DNA of 64,000 nt from Lysobacter avium. GTDB lineage: Bacteria; Pseudomonadota; Gammaproteobacteria; Xanthomonadales; Xanthomonadaceae. This document shows, piece by piece, positions 35,327-44,122 of this stretch. The stretch is from contig NZ_CP063657.1 in NCBI RefSeq assembly GCF_015209745.1, forward strand, positions 1,178,001 through 1,242,000. The letters are read 5' to 3'. Position numbers and translations under genes: made by a program. The notes below the pieces were generated by a model. The model made no database searches. It was not told the origin of the DNA and saw nothing but the letters and a program-made list of their open reading frames with translations. Within the stretch, counting starts at the first letter, position 1, and each line of letters opens with the position of its first letter.

Positions 35327-36820
35327 ATGGCGATTGGTGTCTGGATCAGTTTGGGTCTGTATTTCGCGTTGATGCTGGGGATCGGCTTCTACGCCTACCG
35401 CAATTCCACGTCCTCCTCGGAGGAGTACACGCTGGGCGGACGCAGCCTCTCACCGGCCGTTGCGGCGCTGTCCGCCGGCGCCTCCGACATGAGTGGCTGG
35501 TTGTTGCTCGGCCTGCCGGGTGCGCTTTACATCAGCGGCCTGGTATCGGCGTGGATCGGCATCGGCCTGACGCTTGGCGCGTTGGTGAACTGGATCGTGG
35601 TCGCGCCCCGGCTGCGTGAGCAGACCGAGCGTTACGACAACAGCCTGACGATCCCGCAGTTCCTCTCCAACCGATTCCCCAGCCGCGCGATGGCGTTGCG
35701 CGTGGTCTCGGCGCTGATCGTGGTGGTGTTCTTCTCGGTGTACACGGCCTCCGGCCTGGTGGCGGGCGGCAAGCTGGCCCAGAGTGCGTTCAGCGCGGTG
35801 CTGCAATTCAATTCCATGAGCGATTACGCGGTGGGCGTATCGCTGACGCTTGGCGTGGTGCTGGCCTACACCGTCATCGGCGGCTTTCTTGCCGTCAGCC
35901 TGACCGACTTCGTGCAGGGCGTGATCATGATGCTGGCGCTGATCATCATGCCCGTGGTGGTACTGATGGGCCCGGGCGGCGGCGGGCTGTCACAGGCGCG
36001 CGAGACCCTGTCGGTGCTGGGACCGGAGTACCTGTCGTGGTTCTCCGGGCTGTCGGTCATCGGCTTCCTGTCGGCGATCGCGTGGGGGCTAGGCTACTTC
36101 GGCCAGCCGCACATCATCGTGCGCTTCATGGCGCTGCGCTCAGTCAAGGACGTGCCGCGGGCCCGCAATATCGGCATGTCGTGGATGGCGATCTCGGTGC
36201 TCGGTTCGATCAGCCTGGGCATCTTCGGGCGGGCGTATGCACTCCGTAACGGGCTGGTGGTGGATGACCCGGAGACGATCTTCATCGTGCTGGCCGACCT
36301 GCTGTTCCACCCGCTGGTGACCGGCTTCCTGTTTGCGGCGCTGCTGGCTGCGGTGATGAGCACGATTTCCAGCCAGTTGCTGGTCGCGTCGTCCTCGTTG
36401 ACCGAGGATTTCTACCGGCTGTTCCTGCGCAAGGACGCGGGCGACCGGGAGACGGTGCTGGTGGGCCGCATCAGCGTGATGCTGGTGGGCATCGTCGCCG
36501 CGTTCCTGGCGTGGGATCCCGACTCCAAGGTCCTGGACCTGGTCAGCCATGCGTGGGCCGGGTTTGGCGCCGCGTTTGGACCGCTGATCGTGCTCTCCCT
36601 GACCTGGCCGCGGATGACCGGAACCGGGGCGGTCGCCGGGTTGGTGGTCGGTGCCGCCACGGTCATCGGCTGGATCCTGATGGGCTGGGATGTGGGCTTC
36701 CTGGGTGGCCCGGGCATCTACGAGATCATCCCGGGCTTTGCCGCCGCGTGGGCCGCGATCTACTTTGTCAGTCTGGCGACGCAGGGCCAGGATGAGTTCC
36801 GGGCGCTGCCGGAGGCCTGA
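35327..36820 (+). CDS. putP: Sodium/proline symporter
   Basis: A 497-residue SSS-family (LeuT-fold) transporter importing L-proline with Na+. The start at ATG 35327 gives the canonical N-terminus (MAIGVWISLGLYFALMLGIGFYAYR). Thirteen hydrophobic segments are discernible. Hallmarks: EEYTLGGRSLSPAVAALSAGASDMSGWLLLGLPGALY in the first helices, and the GLGYFGQPHIIVRFMA motif (about 249-264). No putA lies nearby, so proline is taken from family similarity. A related osmolyte is possible. Confidence 0.93.
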   Translation: MAIGVWISLGLYFALMLGIGFYAYRNSTSSSEEYTLGGRSLSPAVAALSAGASDMSGWLLLGLPGALYISGLVSAWIGIGLTLGALVNWIVVAPRLREQTERYDNSLTIPQFLSNRFPSRAMALRVVSALIVVVFFSVYTASGLVAGGKLAQSAFSAVLQFNSMSDYAVGVSLTLGVVLAYTVIGGFLAVSLTDFVQGVIMMLALIIMPVVVLMGPGGGGLSQARETLSVLGPEYLSWFSGLSVIGFLSAIAWGLGYFGQPHIIVRFMALRSVKDVPRARNIGMSWMAISVLGSISLGIFGRAYALRNGLVVDDPETIFIVLADLLFHPLVTGFLFAALLAAVMSTISSQLLVASSSLTEDFYRLFLRKDAGDRETVLVGRISVMLVGIVAAFLAWDPDSKVLDLVSHAWAGFGAAFGPLIVLSLTWPRMTGTGAVAGLVVGAATVIGWILMGWDVGFLGGPGIYEIIPGFAAAWAAIYFVSLATQGQDEFRALPEA

Positions 36821-36952
36821 GGAGCCGGACCTTCCGGGTTTCGCGTCGCTTTGATTGCGCCGTCGGCACCCTGAGCGCTGACCTCGTCCTTGGAGCTGGT
36901 GAAAATGCCGGTGCGAAATGAGATTTGCCAACGCTGACGTGGGGCCCCTGAG

Positions 36953-38272
36953 ATGGTCGTAGGCGGCCATCTGGACCAGATGTTCCACTCGCTGCGCATC
37001 TTCAACTACCGGCTGTGGGCCGGTGGCGCGCTGGTATCCAATGTTGGCACGTGGATGCAACGGATCGGCCAGGACTGGCTGGTGCTGACGGTATTGACCG
37101 ATGGCAACGCCACTGCTGTGGGCACGGTCATGGCGTTGCAGTTCGGGCCGCCGCTGCTGCTGTTGCCGCTGACGGGCTTTGCCGCGGACCACTGGGACCG
37201 ACGCAAGCTGTTGCTCGCCACGCAGGCTATCTCGGGGCTGCTGGCACTTGGATTGGGCCTGCTGACCCTGGCCGGCGTCATCCAGCTCTGGCACGTCTAC
37301 GGCTTTGCCTTGTTGCTGGGCTGCGTGACGGCATTCGACGCCCCGGCCCGGCAGGCGTTCGTCTCGGATCTGGTCAGTGATGACGACCTGGCCAACGCGG
37401 TGGCGCTGAACTCGGCCTCGTTCAACGCGGCGCGCATGCTGGGCCCCGCTGCAGCCGGCGTCCTGATCGCCGCGGTCGGGGAGGGCTGGCTGTTCGTCAT
37501 CAATGCGGGCTCCTATGCGGCGGTGCTGCTCTCGCTGTGGTTCATCCGCGTGCACGAGCTGTTTTCCGAAGCGCGGCCCGAGCGTGAGCGTGGCAGCCTG
37601 CTGGCCGGCTTTCGCTACGTGTGGAACCGCCCCGATCTGATGGCGGTACTGGTGATGCTGTTCCTGCTGGGCATGCTCGGCTTCAACTTTGCCATCTTCA
37701 TATCCACCATGTCGGTGAAGGAGTTTGGCGGCGATGCCAGCCAGTTCGGCCTGCTGACCTCGGCGATGGCTGTGGGCACGATGACGGGTGCACTTTTGTC
37801 GGCCCGACGACCGGTGCCCGGGATGGTCCTGATGGCGGTCTCGGCAGCGGCGTTCGGCGTCAGCATGGTGGTGGCTGCGGTGATGCCCGGTCCGATCCTG
37901 TTTGCCGTGGTGCTGTTCTTTGTCGGGTTGGCGGCGCTGATGTTCATGACCGCCAGCAACTCGATGATGCAACTCACCACCGAACGCAGCATGCGCGGCC
38001 GCGTGCTTGCACTGCGCATTGCCGTGGTCATGGGTGGCACACCTCTCGGTGCGCCGCTGGTGGGGTGGGTGGTGGATCGCTTTGGCGCGCGCTGGGCGAT
38101 GGGCGTCGGCGCGCTTTCGGGACTGGCGGCGGCCGCGGTGGCGGTCGCCTATCTGGCCCGGCACCGCCAGTTGCGGGTGAGCCGTGACGAGGGCCGACTA
38201 CGTCTACTCATCCAGCCCGACCCCAACCATATGACCATGACGCGGGTGGCGGCGGGCGAGCGGGTGACCTGA
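36953..38272 (+). CDS. MFS transporter (EntS/DUF894-like exporter)
   Basis: A 439-residue major facilitator with about 12 membrane segments. Family features: FNYRLWAGGALVSNVGTWMQRIGQDWLVL at the start, the loop 2-3 motif ADHWDRRKLL and FDAPARQAFVSDLV. Relatives export siderophores or drugs. The substrate here is unknown. An alternative start at ATG 36980 (MFHSLRIFNYRLW) fits family N-termini better than 36953. It follows putP after 132 bp. Confidence 0.85.
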   Translation: MVVGGHLDQMFHSLRIFNYRLWAGGALVSNVGTWMQRIGQDWLVLTVLTDGNATAVGTVMALQFGPPLLLLPLTGFAADHWDRRKLLLATQAISGLLALGLGLLTLAGVIQLWHVYGFALLLGCVTAFDAPARQAFVSDLVSDDDLANAVALNSASFNAARMLGPAAAGVLIAAVGEGWLFVINAGSYAAVLLSLWFIRVHELFSEARPERERGSLLAGFRYVWNRPDLMAVLVMLFLLGMLGFNFAIFISTMSVKEFGGDASQFGLLTSAMAVGTMTGALLSARRPVPGMVLMAVSAAAFGVSMVVAAVMPGPILFAVVLFFVGLAALMFMTASNSMMQLTTERSMRGRVLALRIAVVMGGTPLGAPLVGWVVDRFGARWAMGVGALSGLAAAAVAVAYLARHRQLRVSRDEGRLRLLIQPDPNHMTMTRVAAGERVT

Positions 38273-38302
38273 GCCTTCACGCGGCGCGCCTATGCTGTGC
38301 GG

Positions 38303-39064
38303 ATGAGAAAACTCGCTGAAACTTTCTGGAATATCCGGGGTGTACACCGCGTCGCGGGCCTGCTGGATATCGGCACGCACATGTCGCTGGTGAAGCGGGA
38401 AAACGGACGCTTCGTGATCGTGGACGGGTGTGATCCCGACGATACCCAGCGCGACGCCATGCTGGCCCTCACCGACGGTGGCGAACTCGTCGATGCGGTG
38501 GTGCACGTGCACCCGTTCCACACGCTGCACGTGGAGGCGACCCAACGGCTTTTTCCGTCGGCGACGCTGTATGGCACCGCGCGACATCGCCAGAAAACGC
38601 CGACGCTGCCGTGGTCGGGCACTCCGGTGGAGGAGTGGGGAGAGGATCATCCTCTGGCCGACCTGTTCGATCTTTCGGTGCCGGATGGGGTCGGGTTCGT
38701 CACCGACGATGAGCGGGTGCACGTGGCCTCGGTGCTGGTGCGCCATCGCCCGAGCGGCGTCGTGCACGTCGACGACACGCTCAACGTCATGGCGGCGCCC
38801 GGGTTTCTGCGGCCGCTGTTGCCGCAGTCCTCGCTGCGAATGCACCCGATGCTGTCGCGCGCGCTGATCCCGGCGCCCGGCGCCGCCGATGACTATGCGG
38901 CGTGGGCGCGTGGCCTTGCCGCCCGATGGGCCGATACCCCGGTGGTCTGCGCGGCACACTCGGCCGTTCGCGACCTGCCAGTCGGCGGCTTCAGCAGGGA
39001 AATGGAGGCGGCACTGGACAAGGTCGCCGGAACGCTCAAGCGGCATCGCGAGCGCTACGGCTAG
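38303..39064 (+). CDS. Metallo-beta-lactamase-like hydrolase, DUF4336-type
   Basis: 253 residues from ATG 38303. The fold resembles a degenerate metallo-beta-lactamase: VDAVVHVHPFHTLHVEATQRLFP has an HxHxxH-like cluster (HVHPFH), followed by FPSATLYGTARHR and later VCAAHSAVRD. Similar to DUF4336 proteins from memory. No signal peptide. Whether metal is bound is uncertain, since the canonical HxHxDH is altered. Confidence 0.65.
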   Translation: MRKLAETFWNIRGVHRVAGLLDIGTHMSLVKRENGRFVIVDGCDPDDTQRDAMLALTDGGELVDAVVHVHPFHTLHVEATQRLFPSATLYGTARHRQKTPTLPWSGTPVEEWGEDHPLADLFDLSVPDGVGFVTDDERVHVASVLVRHRPSGVVHVDDTLNVMAAPGFLRPLLPQSSLRMHPMLSRALIPAPGAADDYAAWARGLAARWADTPVVCAAHSAVRDLPVGGFSREMEAALDKVAGTLKRHRERYG

Positions 39065-39155
39065 GTTTCAGTCACCCATCGCGAACGCTCCAGGCGCCAA
39101 AGTAGTGCCTCCGGACGTGGCATACCGCCGCGTCGCCAGAATTGCAGGAGGCCCC

Positions 39156-39722
39156 ATGAGTAACGCTTTGCGCAACAAGACCGTCGCCATCCTTGCCACC
39201 GATGGCTTTGAACAGGTCGAACTGACAGAACCGAAAAAGGCCGTCGAGCAGGCCGGTGCAACGACCCGCCTGCTGTCCATCAAGGATGGCGAAATCCAGG
39301 GCATGCACCACGACAAGCCGGGTGACCGGTTCAAGGTCGACGGCCTCGTGGCCGACGCCACTGTCGACGAGTTCGACGCGCTGATCCTGCCGGGCGGGGT
39401 GGCCAATCCCGACACCCTGCGCCTGGATGAGGCCGCGGTGGCGTTTGTGCGCGACTTCACCCGCAGTGGCAAGCCGATCGGGGTGATCTGCCACGGTGCC
39501 TGGACAATGGTCGAAGCCGATGTGGTGCGCGGCCGCCGCATGACGGCGTGGCCGAGCGTGCGTACCGACCTCCGCAATGCCGGTGCCGACGTGGTCGACG
39601 AGGAAGTGGTGACCGACAAGGGTCTGGTATCAAGCCGCAATCCGGATGACCTTCCCGCGTTCTGCAAGAAGATCGTCGAGGAGTTTGCGGAAGGGCGCCA
39701 CGAGGATCGCGTGTCGGAGTGA
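39156..39722 (+). CDS. PfpI/DJ-1 family glyoxalase- or deglycase-like protein
   Basis: 188 residues, with AGGAGG 6 nt before ATG 39156. DJ-1/PfpI type 1 glutamine amidotransferase fold with nucleophile Cys112 in GVICHGAW and adjacent His113. The N-terminal VAILATDGFEQVELTEP carries the conserved Glu of the nucleophile-elbow pair. Members are called intracellular protease I, but many act as glyoxalase III or chaperone-like stress proteins. It is likely cytoplasmic and stress-related. Confidence 0.9.
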   Translation: MSNALRNKTVAILATDGFEQVELTEPKKAVEQAGATTRLLSIKDGEIQGMHHDKPGDRFKVDGLVADATVDEFDALILPGGVANPDTLRLDEAAVAFVRDFTRSGKPIGVICHGAWTMVEADVVRGRRMTAWPSVRTDLRNAGADVVDEEVVTDKGLVSSRNPDDLPAFCKKIVEEFAEGRHEDRVSE

Positions 39723-39776
39723 ACCCCAACGACGGCGGGTGCCGGTCGTGACTGGCCCCCGCCTTGGTGGGTGCAG

Positions 39777-40730
39777 CTACGTCAGCAGCACATGCTTGAC
39801 CGGCGCTCCGCCCACGGCGACGGCCTCGTAGGCATCAACCGCCTGATCGAATGACCAGGTCTGAACGGCGGGCGGCTGCAATGCGCCGTCTTCGAAGCCG
39901 GCGCGCAAGAGGTCCATCAAGGCGGCGATATCGGGCCCGCTCAGGCCCATGCTGTCGACACCGATCAGGCGTTTGACGCCGTGGTAGAAGTCCACGAGGT
40001 TGAAACTGACCACCTGTGGATTGCTGGAGATGGCGATCTGGCGTCCACCCCGGCGCAGGGCGTGCAGGCAATGCTCGAAGAGCTCGCCACCGACGGCATC
40101 CAGCGCGAGATCCGCGCCGTTGCCATCGGTGAGCGCTTTGACCTCGGCGGCCAGGTCCTGTCGGGTCGTATCGATGACGGCGTCCGCGCCCGAGGGGTTG
40201 TCCATCGAGCGCGATGCACCGATCACCCGCGCCTGCTTCCAGTGTGCGATCTGGGTTGCCGCACGGCCAACCGCGCCGGACACGCCGGTGACCAGTACGG
40301 TCTCCCCGGGCTGGATATCGCCGGCGGTGACCAGCGCAGACCAGGCCGTCAGATACGGCACGCCGATCGCGGCGGCCTGCTGCATGCTGAGCTGCGCCGG
40401 TTTGCGGCTGACCCATGCCGACGGCATCAGCAGGTACTCGGCATGCGCGCCGTCGCGCGCGACCCCGAAGCCGGTGCCGCTGCCCCAGACTTCCTCGCCG
40501 TGGCGACCGTCGCCGGCGACGACGGTGCCGGCGTAGTCGCGACCCGGGACGCGTGGCGTGCTGGCCTTGAAATGCCCGGAGACGTTCTTGACGTCGCTGG
40601 GATTGATGGCCGTGGCGGCCACCTTGACCAGGACTTCGCCCGGGCCGGGTTGGGGCAGGTCGCGCTCGTGCAGCTGGAGCGCGGAAGGCGGGCCGTAGCG
40701 GTCAAACGACCAGACCTTCATCGTACTCAT
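39777..40730 (-). CDS. Zinc-independent MDR quinone oxidoreductase (NADPH-dependent)
   Basis: 317 residues, medium-chain dehydrogenase fold. GroES-like N-terminal domain (EVLVKVAATAINPSDVKNVSG) and Rossmann domain with VLVTGVSGAVGRAATQIA (about 143-160). No structural or catalytic zinc cysteines are seen, so it belongs to the quinone oxidoreductase (QOR) branch. It is the last gene of the GST-pirin-QOR set. Its ATG overlaps the pirin stop (ATGA), indicating translational coupling. Likely electrophile or quinone detoxification. Confidence 0.9.
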   Translation of the reverse strand: MSTMKVWSFDRYGPPSALQLHERDLPQPGPGEVLVKVAATAINPSDVKNVSGHFKASTPRVPGRDYAGTVVAGDGRHGEEVWGSGTGFGVARDGAHAEYLLMPSAWVSRKPAQLSMQQAAAIGVPYLTAWSALVTAGDIQPGETVLVTGVSGAVGRAATQIAHWKQARVIGASRSMDNPSGADAVIDTTRQDLAAEVKALTDGNGADLALDAVGGELFEHCLHALRRGGRQIAISSNPQVVSFNLVDFYHGVKRLIGVDSMGLSGPDIAALMDLLRAGFEDGALQPPAVQTWSFDQAVDAYEAVAVGGAPVKHVLLT

Positions 40731-41449
40731 GGCATTTGCGGCAGTTCGTGCGGGCGCAGGTCGAACACCAGCACCTCGGCATCCTTGCCTCCGCCCAGGG
40801 TCAGGGTTTCGGGTTTGCGCATGCGCACGCCGTCGCCGGCTTCCAGCTTCTCGCCGTTGAGGGCGACGCTGCCACGTGCGACATGCACGTAGGCATGGCG
40901 GTCCTTGTCCAGCGTCAGGGTCGCGCTTTCGTCGCCGTCAAACAGGCCGGCGTAGATGCGGGTGTCCTGCTGGATGCGCAGCGAGCCGTCCTGGCCATCG
41001 GGGGAGATGATCAGGCGCAGGCGCCCGCGCTTGTCCGCCTCGCTGAAGTGCTGCTGCTGGTAGACCGGCTTGCCACCGGAGTGGGCAGGCATGATCCAGA
41101 TCTGCAGGAAGTGCACCGGCTCATCATCGGAGCCGTTGAACTCGCTGTGGGTGACGCCGGTGCCGGCGCTCATCAGCTGCACGTCGCCAGGCAGGATCTT
41201 CGAGCCGGTGCCCATGCTGTCGCTGTGCGCCAGCGCCCCTTCCAGGACGTAGGAGAAAATCTCCATGTCGCTGTGCGGGTGGGTGCCGAAACCCTGGCCC
41301 GGCGCAACGCGGTCCTCGTTGATGACGCGCAGGTCGGAGAAGCCGACCTGGTGCGGGTCGCGGTAGCCGGCAAAGGAAAAGGTATGGCGCGAGCTGAGCC
41401 AACCGTGTTCGGCGACGCCGCGGTCGGCGGCCTTGCGTACTTGCAACAT
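40727..41449 (-). CDS. Pirin family protein (possible quercetinase)
   Basis: 240 residues from ATG 41449 (AGGAG 6 nt upstream). Two cupin domains. The N-terminal half shows FAGYRDPHQVGFSDLRVINEDRVAPGQGFGTHPHSDMEIFSYVLEG with the metal ligands HPHSDME typical of pirins. The open frame to 41692 is out of frame with the upstream GST and is not used. It lies between the GHR gene and the quinone reductase, suggesting aromatic or quinone-related redox detoxification. Confidence 0.93.
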   Translation of the reverse strand: MLQVRKAADRGVAEHGWLSSRHTFSFAGYRDPHQVGFSDLRVINEDRVAPGQGFGTHPHSDMEIFSYVLEGALAHSDSMGTGSKILPGDVQLMSAGTGVTHSEFNGSDDEPVHFLQIWIMPAHSGGKPVYQQQHFSEADKRGRLRLIISPDGQDGSLRIQQDTRIYAGLFDGDESATLTLDKDRHAYVHVARGSVALNGEKLEAGDGVRMRKPETLTLGGGKDAEVLVFDLRPHELPQMP

Positions 41450-41460
41450 GATGTTCTCCT

Positions 41461-42465
41461 TCAGGTGCCCCGGATTTCCCGCTTGCCCAGCCGTTCGCGG
41501 TCGTGCGGCGCGCTGAAATCCAGCTCCGGGCCGATCGAGACGATGCCGTGCGGATTGATGGTCGGGTGACTGCGGAAGTAATGGTGGCGGATGTGGTCCA
41601 TATGGACCGTGCCGGCCACGCCGGGCATCTGATAGATGTCGCGCAGCAGGCCGTTGAGGTTGGGGTAATCGACGATGCGCTTGCGGTCGCACTTGAAGTG
41701 GGTCACGTACACCGCATCAAAGCGCACCAGCGTCGTCCATAGCCGAAGATCGGCTTCGGTCAGGGTGTTGCCCACCAGGTAGCGGCTGTTGCCAAGCCGC
41801 TGCTCCAGATCCTCGAGGGTGGCGAACAGCGCCGTTACCGCCTCGTCGTAGGCGGACTGGGTGGTGCAGAACCCTGCCTTGTAGACCCCGTTGTTGACAT
41901 GCTCGTAGACCGTGTCGTTGATGCGATCGATTTCCCCGCGCAGGTCGGCCGGGTAGTAGTCGCCGGGCTGCGCGCCTACGCCGTCGAACGCGCTGTTCAG
42001 CATGCGGATGATGTCGGCCGACTCGTTGCTGACGATGGTCTCGCGCTGCCTGTCCCACAGCGTCGGCACCGTCACCTGGCCGCTGTAGTGCGGGTCCGCC
42101 TTGAGGTAGAGCTGGTAGGTCTTGTCGAAGCCGTACAGCGGGTCGCCGGTGGCGCCGTCGAAATCCGTGCGCAGTTCCCAGCCGTTCTCGAGCATCAGCG
42201 GATGGACCACCGACACCCCGATGTGCTGCTCCAGTCCCTTCCACGCCCGCATTAGCAGCGTCCGGTGTGCCCACGGGCAGGCGTAGGACACGTACAGGTG
42301 ATAGCGGCCGCTCTCGGCCTTGAAGCCGTCCCTGCCGTCGGGGCCGGCAGAGCCGTCAGCGGTGATCCAGTTGCGGAACTGGCTTTTGGAGCGCTCGAAG
42401 CGTCCGCCGGTGTCCCCGGTGTCGTACCACTTGTCGTGCCACTGACCGTCGACCAGAAGTCCCAT
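41461..42465 (-). CDS. Glutathionyl-hydroquinone reductase (xi-class GST)
   Basis: 334 residues from ATG 42465 (MGLLVDGQWHDKWYDTGDTGG, the canonical family start). The catalytic Cys63 is in SYACPWAHRTL. The C-terminal GST helix bundle holds LTEADLRLWTTLVRFDAVYVTHFKC. These enzymes remove glutathione from glutathionyl-hydroquinones. The gene is followed 11 bp later by pirin and then the quinone reductase, giving a coherent quinone detoxification operon. Confidence 0.95.
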   Translation of the reverse strand: MGLLVDGQWHDKWYDTGDTGGRFERSKSQFRNWITADGSAGPDGRDGFKAESGRYHLYVSYACPWAHRTLLMRAWKGLEQHIGVSVVHPLMLENGWELRTDFDGATGDPLYGFDKTYQLYLKADPHYSGQVTVPTLWDRQRETIVSNESADIIRMLNSAFDGVGAQPGDYYPADLRGEIDRINDTVYEHVNNGVYKAGFCTTQSAYDEAVTALFATLEDLEQRLGNSRYLVGNTLTEADLRLWTTLVRFDAVYVTHFKCDRKRIVDYPNLNGLLRDIYQMPGVAGTVHMDHIRHHYFRSHPTINPHGIVSIGPELDFSAPHDRERLGKREIRGT

Positions 42466-42527
42466 GATTGCCTCGCGCTGTTTGCACAAAGAGGCTCAGG
42501 GTAGCGGGTGGTCCGTTAATCGGTCTG

Positions 42528-42791
42528 CTATCCGGGGTTACGACGGCGCAGGCGGCGCACGCGCTTGCGGTAGGCCCGCACGTTGTCGCCAGTGATGCGG
42601 GTCTGCTGCGTGCCCTTGATCTCGTTGATCTTGTGGTCGGAGCCGGTCACCGGCTTGGCCTCCACCGCCGTCTCGTGCTCGAACGCGTGCGACTTGTCGG
42701 TGTTGCGGTAGAAACGGTAGAGCGCCCAGTACAGTCCCGCAGCGCCTGCGGGGCCGAGGGAGAGCAGCCAGAGCCCGCTGTCGTCGCTCAT
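42528..42791 (-). CDS. Small single-span membrane protein of the SPFH operon
   Basis: 87 residues with one hydrophobic segment (LWLLSLGPAGAAGLYWALYRFY, about 7-28) and a basic C-terminus (YRKRVRRLRRRNPG). Its ATG overlaps the stop of the zinc-ribbon gene (ATGA), so it belongs to that operon. No family was recognised. Confidence 0.7.
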   Translation of the reverse strand: MSDDSGLWLLSLGPAGAAGLYWALYRFYRNTDKSHAFEHETAVEAKPVTGSDHKINEIKGTQQTRITGDNVRAYRKRVRRLRRRNPG

Positions 42792-44101
42792 GATGCGAAT
42801 GCCAGGAAAGTGATGACGAAGGCTTCAATGAAGGTGCCCACGGTGAGCGCGGCCAGCAACAGTTTCCACTGCTGCACCGGCACGCTGCCCATCGTCTCGC
42901 CGGTGCGCCCGTTGACGGCGATGTAGTGGAGCATGCCGCCGTTCCTGCCGGGCTGCTGGTAGGAGTACAGCCATACCGGCAGGTACATCGATACCCATCG
43001 CGAGCCGTGCACCTGCACGTCCTCCTCGTCCCAGCGCACGCCGCGATCGTAGCGGCCCACGGATGTCTCGATCTGGGCGCGGGCGATCGACAGCAGCTGA
43101 TCCTCCAGGCGCGGGTGCAGGTGGTCCACGTCGCGGTCGCGCTTCTCGGAGCTGAAGCCGGACAGGAAAGACGCGTTCCACTTCACCGCATTCTTGGTAT
43201 CGAACGGCAGGATCGTGTTGATGATGTTGTTGGTGTTGGCGGCCGTGTCCAGGTTGCCGCGCTCGGTGGAAGACTCCAGCGGCAGGTCATCGACCGTGAA
43301 GTCGACATGCCGCTCGACCTGGTAGACGTCGGCATCGTAGTAGGTCGTCTTCTGCTTGCCGTTCTGGCGCGTATAGCGTCGCGTCTCGATCTCGCCCTTG
43401 CCGGCGACATCCACGCTCGCCTTGCCGTCCACGATCATGTACGGCAGGTACACGCCGATGACGTTCTCCGGGGTGAACTCGTCCTTGAATTCCTTCAGCG
43501 CGAACATCCGCCGCTTGTCCACGAACTGGCGGATGCGGGCGACCGCGTCGTCCTTCTTGATGTGGAAGGGCAGGACCGCGTCCGGCACCGCACCGTTGGC
43601 CACCTGCTCGTTGACGCCGAAGACGTGCCGGCACCAGTGGCAGCGCGCGGTCATCGCGTTGTCGGTATTGATCGTGACCTCGGCGCCGCAGCCGCTGCAC
43701 TTGAAGCTCATCAGGCTGGCGGCATCGGCGGCGATGTTCTGCGCGCCCGACGCGATGATCGTGCCTTCCAGGTCATCCAGCCCGGTGCCGAGCCCGAACT
43801 CCTCCTCCACCCGCTGGCCGTGCCATTCGTTGCGGCAGTAGAGGCAGACGAGCAGGTCGCTGCCGGGCTTCTGGCGGATCTCGGTGGAGCCGCATTTCGG
43901 ACAGCGGTTGAGGCCGTCCTTGAGCTCCTCGGCCGAGGTGTCGATGGCGATGGGGTCGGGTGCCAGCACCTCGTCGCGTATCGGGTCGGGCAGCGTCTCC
44001 GGATCGATCGGAAAGCTACCCGGCGCCGGCGGCACGTCCCGCGGCGAGCCGGGACCGGTGGGCGCAGCCTCCGGCGCGGAGGAGTTATCAGGTCTGGACA
44101 T
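42788..44101 (-). CDS. TFIIB-type zinc-ribbon protein with C-terminal membrane anchor
   Basis: 437 residues. Two zinc ribbons: CPKC/CLYC (Cys67, 70, 86 and 89) and CSGC/CHWC (Cys135, 138, 154 and 157). A long mixed domain with VIGVYLPYMIVDGKA follows, and the protein ends in hydrophobic segments (LLLAALTVGTFIEAFVITFLAFA). Homologues next to SPFH proteins are common, but the function is not established. A membrane-associated assembly factor is a reasonable guess. The gap after the SPFH gene is 21 bp. Confidence 0.82.
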   Translation of the reverse strand: MSRPDNSSAPEAAPTGPGSPRDVPPAPGSFPIDPETLPDPIRDEVLAPDPIAIDTSAEELKDGLNRCPKCGSTEIRQKPGSDLLVCLYCRNEWHGQRVEEEFGLGTGLDDLEGTIIASGAQNIAADAASLMSFKCSGCGAEVTINTDNAMTARCHWCRHVFGVNEQVANGAVPDAVLPFHIKKDDAVARIRQFVDKRRMFALKEFKDEFTPENVIGVYLPYMIVDGKASVDVAGKGEIETRRYTRQNGKQKTTYYDADVYQVERHVDFTVDDLPLESSTERGNLDTAANTNNIINTILPFDTKNAVKWNASFLSGFSSEKRDRDVDHLHPRLEDQLLSIARAQIETSVGRYDRGVRWDEEDVQVHGSRWVSMYLPVWLYSYQQPGRNGGMLHYIAVNGRTGETMGSVPVQQWKLLLAALTVGTFIEAFVITFLAFAS

Positions 44102-44122
44102 GGGCGCTTCCTGGAACGCCGC

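Noticed and set aside
36140..38164. 674-codon minus-strand frame opposite putP and the MFS gene
   Set aside because: Composition (Arg, Gln, His-rich) is typical of antisense frames and both plus-strand genes are well recognised.
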